From NCBI GenBank assembly GCA_023376005.1, contig CM042145.1, forward strand, positions 101,075,540 to 101,139,539: a stretch of DNA of 64,000 bases, written 5' to 3'. The translations under genes were made by a program, and so were the position numbers. The notes beneath the pieces were generated by a model. The model was not told the DNA's origin and did not search any database. It was given only the letters and a program-made list of their open reading frames with translations. Source of the DNA: Doryteuthis pealeii (lineage: Eukaryota > Mollusca > Cephalopoda > Myopsida > Loliginidae). Positions 56,493-64,000 of this stretch are shown here, piece after piece (positions within the stretch are counted from its first letter, which is position 1; the number at the start of each line of letters is the position of its first letter).

Positions 56493-56680
56493 TTATTTAA
56501 TCATGCTATACCAATGTAATTGGTACAGCATGATTAAATACAATTATACAACGCAAGATCACCTACCCCTTACACGACACAAGACCATCCTATACCCCTT
56601 ACACGACACAAGACCATCCTATACCTTACACGACACAAGACCATCCTATACCCCTTACACGACGCAAAACCATCTTATTT
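56493..56680. repeat. Palindrome followed by 29-33 bp minisatellite
   Basis: ATTTAATCATGCTATACCAAT and its near-perfect complement face each other over 2 bp (56493-56537). Then CCTTACACGACACAAGACCA + TCCTATACC repeats about four times (56562-56670), and TTTAATCATGCTATACCAAT appears again at 56678. Confidence 0.85.
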
Positions 56681-56952
56681 AATCATGCTATACCAATTCA
56701 AAACACGTCTGCCCAATATTTTCTCTAAATCTTTTCATGGTCTGTGCAAGGATCAAAACGTGCAGCTTAAGTGGGGTGTACAGAAAATATTTTTACTTTT
56801 CAGACAATCATCGATTTTTTTTCCCCCCCTGGCTAAAGTTTATAAAACAAAAGGTCAGTATAAAAGTGAAATGATAATTACTTGTTCAGACATATTGTTT
56901 TATTATTGAACAGTTTTTGTTTTCTTTTTCTAGTATATTTACCCAACCCCTA

Positions 56953-57168
56953 CCTTCGGTAGAGCGTTTGGCTAGAAACCACAAGGTTCCTAGTTCAAAT
57001 ACCGGCCCTCGCCAACTCAGCATATGAGTAGCACAGGGATCTGTGTGATAAAGTAAGGTGCCGATGGTAGGTGTGGCGCTCCACTTCAGATGCAAAAATA
57101 ATCTCCTTCGTCTAGCGCTAGTGAAAAGGGGATATACTCCCTCGCTGATGGGCTGATACCGACGACTT
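56953..57168 (+). mobile_element. SINE-A, partial head
   Basis: Plus-sense from CTTCGGTAGAGCGTTTGGC to GGGCTGATACCGACGAC. The minus-strand ORF across it is accidental. Confidence 0.88.
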
Positions 57169-57223
57169 CTTACCTCATGGGCAGGATGTGACAAAGATAG
57201 TCTTTAACCAGTGTACAGCCGGC

Positions 57224-57778
57224 TGATTGAATTTTATAGCATATCAACCCTTATTGGGTTATTTCATGCCAAAGACATACACATTTTTTAATACTCATTT
57301 TTTTAATTTATTTAACCCATATATGGGACCCTAACAGGTACTACTACTCTGGGTCAGTGTGGACCTGGGATAATGGCGATAAAGGGGTACTCCACATTCT
57401 GCAGAGTTCCAGAATTGGAACTTCACCACTAGATGCAGTTTAACGTCATACCAGGACACTAAGACCCTCTGCCACCACCTTTGTGCACATATGATACAAA
57501 GAGATGGGGGGTTGCTATAAGGGCAATAGGGTTGGACAATCATAAGTGCTAGGATTGATGTGACCAGACAATTGATTGGAAGGAGTCTCTCCAACCACCC
57601 ATCTAGCCTAAGTATGGGTCAAAATGAAGTGTTGCATGCCATGGACTGCTCAGCCACCAAGGTTCTGTCCTTAAGCATCACAGGTTGCCACTCACAATGG
57701 GTGGCCACAATGAGGAGATTTTACCCCTCAGCAGAGGTGCAGTTGGTGTATTCTACAGCCCCAGCTGACAAGGCAGGA
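57224..57778 (-). mobile_element. R1 retroposon, near full length
   Basis: Minus-sense, about 555 bp, from the tail and stem-loop (TAGCATATCAACCCTTATTGG) to CCCAGCTGACAAGGC. TACAGCCG before and TACAGCAG after may be a diverged target-site duplication. Overlapping ORFs on both strands at 57331-57793 follow R1 sequence and are not conserved genes. Confidence 0.8.
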
Positions 57779-57813
57779 ATACAGCAGATTTGAAATCCCA
57801 TAACATAGCTTCT

Positions 57814-58408
57814 GGGTAATTCCATGTTAAATCAGCCAAGCCATGTCACCCATCTCCTTCAATTTTTCTGAAATTCTGTCCATGTGTGGACCATGTTAAA
57901 GACAATCCCCAAAATTTAAGCTTCCAATTCCAAAAATTGACAGAGTTATGTTGAGTTTTAGCTCGACAAATTTGGGGATGTACGCGAAAAATGGTGCTTT
58001 TTTTTGTAATTTATTTTTGTCTGTAAAATGAATTCTAGAGCTTCCCTACTCCTAAAAATTGGTTTACAAAAGGAATCCATAAATGCTCCCCAAAAAAGTC
58101 TTAAAGTTAATCTATTTTAAGTTATTAATGATTTCTGATTTTTTCATAGCAAAATCAATAGGTGGGAAAATCCTGATGTGCCACTGCATATATGACAAAA
58201 GATTTTCTATCATTATTTTACATATATTGAATATTATTTGTACCAAAAAGATAGTTTGGTTTTTGCTCAAAAGTGAAACTACATCAGTTAAAATTTTGCA
58301 CTTTTATGTTTTAAGTGCTCCCGTTCAGCCATTGAATAACGTCTATATGGAGCAAAATAACTAAAAAAAAAAGTTTTTTCTTCTGGATGATTTGACATGG
58401 AATTACCC
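57814..58408. mobile_element. TIR element, long form (595 bp)
   Basis: Ends GGGTAATTCCATGTTAAATC and GATTTGACATGGAATTACCC are inverted repeats. The interior shares CTTCAATTTTTCTGAAATT, TTAATGATTTCTGATTTTTTC and CATATATTGAATATTATT with the copy at 61953. The 93-codon ORF does not continue in the other copy. Confidence 0.85.
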
Positions 58409-58645
58409 CTGTCTCTGTTCTGGGTTGTCTGTAATGAGCAATTAATAGACCTAAAGTTATCTCCCTTTGGACAAACAACTTTTTGTTGATTTATAATTAT
58501 TGAAAAATCAGTGGCCCAATTGGACTGGAAATGGCTTTATTCTTGATATTTGAGCATTTTAATGGTATGCAGTTAATAAAAATAGCACTTCAATATGCTG
58601 TGTTTTTTTTTGTTTTGTTTTTTTTGGGGGGGTTAGTGCTACATT

Positions 58646-58895
58646 ATGGTTTAGCTCAGTTGGCAAAGCATCCACCCCAGAACCACCAAGTTTCGATTTC
58701 GATACTGGTTCTCACTAACTTAGCGCATGAGTAGCACAGCTTGGGTCTGTGCAGTAAAGTTGGGAGCTGAGGATAGGAGTGGCATTCCACCTCAGATACA
58801 AAAACAATCTCCCTGGTCTAGTGCTAGCAAAAAGGGATAGACTCCCTCGCTGTCCGGCTGATACTGACAATAAGCCACTTCACCTACTTTCCTTT
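58646..58895 (+). mobile_element. SINE-A, variant
   Basis: Plus-sense from TTATGGTTTAGCTCAGTTGG to the tail CACCTACTTTCC. It follows a poly-T/poly-G run (58600-58632). It belongs to the subfamily ending 'GACAATAGGCCACT', also seen at 22384 and 31256. Confidence 0.88.
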
Positions 58896-59042
58896 TTATT
58901 TTTTTTCACAGTAACACAACAGAATTTGGATCATTAATCATATAGATTTATATTGGATTCTATTAATCAATGGTAATTAAGACTAGGTAGGTGTATAGTA
59001 AGACACAAATGTTTTGAGTTTGTCATCTGTGACCTATGTGTC

Positions 59043-59553
59043 AGGTCGCTCAATGTACTACCCAGTACTACCTGTTTCATAGTTCGATCATCAGCGACTA
59101 AACCAGTAACCCTACAGATTTTGTCTGGTGAGGAGGGTGGCAAGACATCCTGCAGAACAAAAAACAAGATCCATTAAAGGACGGAGGAAGCTCTTTGCTC
59201 AATGGCTATCTAACACACTATTTCTAAAGTCCAACCCCTCCTTATCGCGGCAGGGCTGTGTAAACTTGGTAGTGTCAGAGCCATACCATCGGGAAGTTAA
59301 GTTCCTGGTAGTGTCACCCAAGGCAGACAGGTCTGGCACCCAGTGGTATTAGGGCTACAATCCGTCCAAAAGGGCTCTGGTGAAAATCCAAAGGGTGTCT
59401 CCATCATCATCAGGGATCAACGACTATTAGTGTACTTTTCACAGCAAACAAAGGCATCTCCTACTCCTGACTGGGATATGCATGTGGGGTTTAGGGACCG
59501 TTTGTGAACTTCCTATTCCCTTGTTACTCCTTCCATGAATTCACCACAGGTGA
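59043..59553 (-). repeat. Dispersed repeat, unknown family (copy 2)
   Basis: Reverse-oriented relative of 31820-32342, about 80-85% similar by eye. On the plus strand it reads GRRKLFAQWLSNTLFLKSNP, then RQGCVNLVVSEPYHRE and DRSGTQWY, stop. The matching frame in copy 1 has small indels. Confidence 0.75.
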
Positions 59554-59559
59554 ATGCTA

Positions 59560-60150
59560 TCACAGAAACAGAAACTCGGTGACCTATGACATTTTACAAA
59601 TGGTTAATTTGACCTAACTGGAACTTTGGAGGTCAGACTTTCTTTTTTTTTTTTTTGTAGAAGACAAAAATTAATTTATGCTTACAAGCCGAGTATTACA
59701 CATGTAAGCATTTATTATTGGCAATAACAAGACAATAACATTCTCCTGACTTTGTTAACTATGCATCCAATACAATTGCCTTAATAACAGGAAGAAAAAC
59801 ATAGAATGTCCTTTCATAAGATAATGTGAATGTTTCGTTTTGAGTAAAAGAAACAATGATTGTTCTAGGAGAGAAAAAAGATAAAAATAAAAAAAGAAGC
59901 CACCCTATTATAAATCTTGGCTAGACAGAGGCTGACACTGTAATTATTTACAAGTTACAATTAATCGTGTTTTGAACGAGATGCTTGCCTCAATAGATGA
60001 CTATTCAAATTACCAATGCAAGTCACAAATAATAATACAAGACAATTTAAAAAAGAATAGTGAGACCTGTGTATATCCCACAGTATGATAATTCAATTAT
60101 TACAACTTTGATATGTTTATTTAAGAGCTATGGTTAAATAGTTCAATATG
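59560..60150. other. No feature recognised
   Basis: AT-rich sequence with a T run (59641-59657). The piece TGAGACCTGTGTATATCCCACAGTATGATAATTCAATTATTAC (60060-60103) recurs, diverged, at 60609-60650 with GATATGTTTA following, so the SINE-A at 60151 sits between duplicated sequences. Confidence 0.5.
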
Positions 60151-60412
60151 TAAAGTAAAGTAAAGTAAAGTCGTCGGGGCGGCCTAAAGTCGGTATCAGC
60201 CAGTCAGCGAGGGAGTCTATCCCCTTTTCAATAGTGCTAGACCAAGGAGATTGTTTTGGCGTCTGAGGTGGAGCGCCACACCTACCACCAGCTCCTTACT
60301 TTACCGCACAAATCCCTGTGCTACTCATACGCTGAGTTGGCGAGGACCGGTATCGGTATATAAACCTTGTGGTTTATAGCCGAACGCTCTACCGACTGAG
60401 CTATCCCGGCCC
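60151..60412 (-). mobile_element. SINE-A, full length, long tail
   Basis: Minus-sense with a clear (CTTTA)n tail (TAAAGTAAAGTAAAGTAAAG at 60151-60170) and an intact head (ACCGACTGAGCTATCCCGGC on the plus strand). One of the best-preserved copies. Confidence 0.92.
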
Positions 60413-61636
60413 TTATGTGTAAAAAGTATAATAATATTGAATTAACTATCACCCTTTTTTCTTTCTTTCCTTTTCATCTTTTCATAAATGTTCAATTGAA
60501 ACAGATTAGTTATTGCTTCTGTGCACTCACCCCTCTCTCTTTCTTTCTTATTATATTACTATCCCCACAGCCTATACCTAAACAAAGGATATTAATTAAG
60601 ACAAGCAGGACCTGTGGATATACCATAGTATGATAATTTTATTATTACAATGTTTGATATGTTTACTCAAGAGCTATACTTCAATATGTAAGAAATATAA
60701 TAATTTTCATTTAACTCACTTTTTTCCTCTTTCTTTCCTTTTTTTCATTGTTTGATTGAAACAGATTAGCTTTATTGCTTCCACACGCTCACCCCCTCTC
60801 TATATTTGCCCTACTCTTTCTTTTTTTTATATTGTTATGTGTAGCATATTCTTTTCTTCCCTTTCTTTACAATAAAAACGGAATGGTCCATTATTTAGCT
60901 GAGGTGACAACACTTATTTGGATGGTCTCATTTTTAACCAGAGGGTGTTGCAAAATGATAACAGTTGTATTTTGTAGGAACACCAGTATTATTATATAGA
61001 TCCTCCATTTTCAAGAAAGACACAGCGGATACTTTCTGTTGAAACTGATCCAAATTTCCAGCATTACTCAATCATACAATTCAATCTTAAATATAATGTA
61101 ACACTCACATTTTATACCTTAGCCATGCATAGCATATTCTAGGCCTCACTGACAGAGTGTTTGTGGTCTAAATCTTGGCTTGAAAGAAAATGTTCTATGT
61201 TTTAATGGGGATCCAACTCACAATTCAGTAATAATGGATCTGTGAGACTAACTTTTTAAAAAAATCCCCCTCTACCCAGGCGACGCCGGTAGCCACTTCT
61301 AGTATTCCAATAAAGTTTAAAAGAAGACTGTTTAATGCTTACGTTTAAACTATCATAGTTCACCATTAGGAACAAAAGGCATTACAATGGATGTACAAAC
61401 TCCAGGTTAGCCAGGTTTAAAGTTAAGAGAGTTCAGAAGTTGTGTCACATAATTCTGTGGGAAAATAACAATTTGGAATCACGAACGCAGATCACTGTGA
61501 TGAGAGATGAGTAGGTTGATGGTCGGCTGATTGATGCCATTCAACTGTTACATGACAGAAGTATGGATGAAGAGAAAGTAAAATGAAATGTACTGCCCAG
61601 CAAAAGTATTGAACTCACAACCTCTAGGTTATGAGC
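60413..61636. other. Local duplication, otherwise no gene
   Basis: 60415-60660 and 60690-60840 share AAAAAGTATAATAAT-like starts, GAAACAGATTAG..TTATTGCTTC and CTCACCCC, so part of the segment is duplicated. Short ORFs (68-74 codons) have no domain. A reversed tRNA-like scrap lies at 61215-61252. Confidence 0.5.
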
Positions 61637-61916
61637 TGAGATGTTGATAGGTACATGTCCTGCATCCCTAATGCACAAAAATCTAAAAGGACGCAGTAAA
61701 ATCATATCCATGCATCCAAGTGTTTTTCTTTTTTCTTCCCTCACCATTTCAAGCTAACTGCAAATACATTTCAATAGTTTCTTAGAAATGAAATACACCG
61801 GATAGGTTACAAGGTAGGAGTTAGACGGCTTTAGTTAGGACCCATAAATTATCCCGGGGTATTCATTCAAAGTAAATATGTGCGTCCCAGGATGCAGTAA
61901 ATCAAAAAAGCTATCA

Positions 61917-61922
<6 letters not shown>
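61637..61922 (+). mobile_element. hAT-like MITE, third copy
   Basis: Starts CTGAGATGTTGATAGGTAC and ends AAAAAAGCTATCAGCAT at an (AT)n tract. About 90% like the 37237 copy by eye. The minus-strand 68-codon ORF is incidental. Confidence 0.8.
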
Positions 61923-61952
<30 letters not shown>

Positions 61953-61954
<2 letters not shown>

Positions 61955-62463
61955 GCAATTCCATGTGAAATCATCAAGAAAAAAATAAAATTGTCACCCA
62001 CCCCCTTCAATTTTTCTGAAATTTTGTACAGGTGTAGAGTATGTTAAAATTAGACAATCCCACAAATTTGAGCTCCAATTTGAAATATTCGCCAAGTTAT
62101 GTTGATTTTAAACTCGAAAAAATTTGAGGTGGCGACATTTTGTAATCTATTTTTGTCTATAAAATGTGTTCTATAGCTCCGCTACTCCTAAAAATTGGTT
62201 TATAGAAGTTTTTAGGCCTGAAGAAACCAAAAATGTTATAATAGGCATAAAATTAACCCTTTTCACGTTATTAATGATTTCTGATTTTTTCAATGCAAGA
62301 TCAATAAGTGGAAAAAATCACAATGTGGCACTACATATAATTTTTTTTTCCTTTAAATCATTATTCTACATATATTGAACATTATTTATTATTCTGTACA
62401 AAATTTCAGAAAAATTGAAGGGGGTGAGTGACATGGCCCTGATGATTTGTCATGGAATTACCC
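61953..62463. mobile_element. TIR element, second copy (511 bp) in an (AT)n tract
   Basis: Ends GGGCAATTCCATGTGAAATC and GATTTGTCATGGAATTACCC. A further 27-bp inner inverted repeat (CCTTCAATTTTTCTGAAATT...) extends the foldable arms to about 90 bp. (AT)n flanks on both sides hide the target duplication. Confidence 0.85.
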
Positions 62464-62469
62464 ATATAT

Positions 62470-62840
62470 ATATATATAACACAAACTCACATACAATATC
62501 TAGGCAGCAAGACAAGTCTTCCTGTTTGCAAAGGAGTGTTCTGATCATAGGTGAAAAAAGATCTTAATTCAACAGATCAAGTTCCTTTTCATCCATGATT
62601 CCACAATTAACACATTTTTCTAACAGGAAGAGTTTAAAAATAGTGAACCAATAGAAACACTCCGTCTTTAAATAGTCTTGATTGAAATATATAACTTGAT
62701 GCTTCAAAGGAGTCTAATAATAAATGAGAAAAACTTTTTATCACTCTCTCAAAAAGTGTTTTAATACTTTTGAGGAGGCTCCCTTGGAAAGGATTTTTCA
62801 TTTATCCCTCTCATTTCATTCATTTTACCATAAATTTTTA

Positions 62841-62877
<37 letters not shown>

Positions 62878-63140
62878 TATATATATAATATATATATATA
62901 TATATACATACACACACACACACACACACAAATCGTAATCTTGAACTTTAAGTGACTAAATTCCTGCCATAAAATTGTACTTACGCATTATTTGAAATGA
63001 ACTTAATTGTTATTAAAAAACATTTTATTATATTTTGGAGTTAAAAACATGCATTAAAATGGATTTGAAAAGCCTTGTGATTTCTCTGTGAAAATTATGT
63101 TGAATCAAAGATGACTGTCATTGTTTACATGTTTCTTCTC
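62470..63140. other. No gene; microsatellites
   Basis: Unique-looking AT-rich sequence, then (ATACAT)n, (AT)n and (AC)n at 62842-62932. Confidence 0.6.
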
Positions 63141-63142
63141 GC

Positions 63143-63400
63143 CTTCTAGCACATATGATAAAAAGGGTTTGGGCAATAGGGTTGGAATAATCATATAGGT
63201 GCTAGATCTTGACTTGACCAGCCGATTGATTGGAAGGGTCCTCTCCAACTGTCTAAGTAGGGGGCCAAAGTGGAGTGTTGCATGTCATGGACTGCTCAAC
63301 CACCAGGGTTCCATCCTTAAGTATCATGGGTCACTGCCCACACCATGATGGGACGACATCCTGTAGTATATGGGCACAATTACAGTCATATTGTAGCAAA
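63143..63400 (-). mobile_element. R1 body fragment without its tail
   Basis: Minus-sense R1 interior (CTTCTAGCACATATGATAAAAAGGG to the CATCATGGGTCACTGCCCA region). No terminal stem-loop or tail is present. Confidence 0.7.
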
Positions 63401-63423
63401 TTTGTCTGCTATATTCCATATTT

Positions 63424-63958
63424 GGGCCAAAGTTCAGTCGATAGAGCGTTCGGCTAGGAACCACAAAGTTCTTAGTTTTGTACCGGTCCTCGCCAACTCA
63501 GCATATGAGTAGCACAGTTGTATCTGGCCGCCATCCTTGGCCAGTTGTAAAGTAAATAAGTAAGTAAGTCCCGAGTTATAGAATCCTTTGGTAAGTGAAT
63601 AAGTCCTGTGGTATAGAATCCTTTTGGTCCGTTGTCCAAGAAAATCCAAGTAGTAATGAGCTAAGATTAAATCAGCCAGTATAAATCATAATATCAGCAG
63701 CAGAGCACTGCCAGTGATTGGGCAATAGGTTGGTCACGTGCTCATCGGTGAGTCTATAAGTAGAAGTGACCATTTACCACACGCCTTATATATCAAAAAC
63801 GCCAACACTGTGCAGTAAAGTGAGGAGCTGATGGTAGGTGTGGTGCTCCATCTCAGACGCTAAAATAATCTTCTTGGTCTAGCACTAGTGAAAAGGGGAT
63901 AGACTCCCTCACTGATTAGCCGATACTGACTTTAGGCCATCCCGACAACTTTACTTTT
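63424..63958 (+). mobile_element. SINE-A split by the same insert as the copy at 8552
   Basis: Head at 63424-63520, insert at about 63528-63806 (GGCCGCCATCCTTGGCCAGTTG ... TATATATCAAAAACGCCAACA), body and tail at 63807-63958. The insertion point (after GAGTAGCACAG) differs from that in the 8.5-kb copy, so the insert is an independent mobile unit. Confidence 0.85.
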
Positions 63959-64000
63959 TACTATTTTATTGAGTTTTGTTAAACTTTACATTTCTTAACT

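Overview
The window is A+T-rich eukaryotic DNA. It is the intron-heavy interior of one protein-coding gene, packed with transposable elements. Four short exons on the minus strand, at 35135-35010, 32901-32802, 28272-28228 and 20829-20706, have good splice sites and matching phases. They join into a 131-residue piece of an SLC7-family amino acid transporter (light chain of a heteromeric amino acid transporter, LAT / b0,+AT group). No 5' exon is visible between 35136 and 64000 and no 3' exon between 1 and 20705, so the two outer introns are at least 28.9 kb and 20.7 kb within the window. Retroelement protein fragments, a tRNA-derived SINE and abundant simple repeats suggest an invertebrate. A spiralian such as a mollusc is my guess, but the sequence does not prove it. 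I see no bacterial genes, rRNA genes, functional tRNA genes or CRISPR array.

Almost everything else is repeats. The main families are: (1) SINE-A, a tRNA-derived SINE of about 250 bp with a TTTAC-type tail, about 14 copies; (2) SINE-B, a second tRNA-like SINE; (3) R1, a retroposon of about 580 bp with 11-13 bp target-site duplications, a conserved 3' stem-loop and an AAAC/AACC/AATC-type tail, more than 20 copies; (4) a SINE whose head is derived from 5S rRNA and whose 3' stem-loop and tail match R1; (5) non-autonomous Helitrons (A|TC...hairpin...CTAG|T), about 9 copies in two subfamilies; (6) several inverted-repeat elements (hAT-like, TTAA-flanked, long-TIR and foldback); (7) relics of non-LTR reverse transcriptases, a mariner, a probable solo LTR, and elements carrying hammerhead-ribozyme-like motifs.

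By region: 1-1.2 kb holds a full-length R1. 1.58-4.31 kb is a satellite of about 22 units of about 124 bp, whose unit is the 3' part of the 5S-derived SINE plus its tail. 4.3-20 kb mixes Helitrons, SINEs, R1 copies, a foldback element, a 92-bp palindromic tandem repeat, RT relics and a solo LTR inserted in SINE-B. 20.0-21.5 kb has transporter exon 4 squeezed between a mariner relic with a tandemly amplified DNA-binding segment and a Helitron. 21.5-35 kb has RT relics, a polypyrimidine minisatellite, a dimeric 5S-SINE, more SINEs and Helitrons, and exons 3 to 1. 35-64 kb is the upstream intron, with MITE families, nested R1 copies, two hammerhead-like motifs, long microsatellites, an RT graveyard and a 252-bp GC-rich insertion inside a Helitron.

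The most interesting signals are the route from 5S-derived SINE to dimer to satellite, the 3' stem-loop shared by R1 and the 5S-SINE (suggesting one LINE partner), the hammerhead-like cores at 43986-44075 and 45272-45307, and the in-frame 87-bp amplification in the mariner relic.
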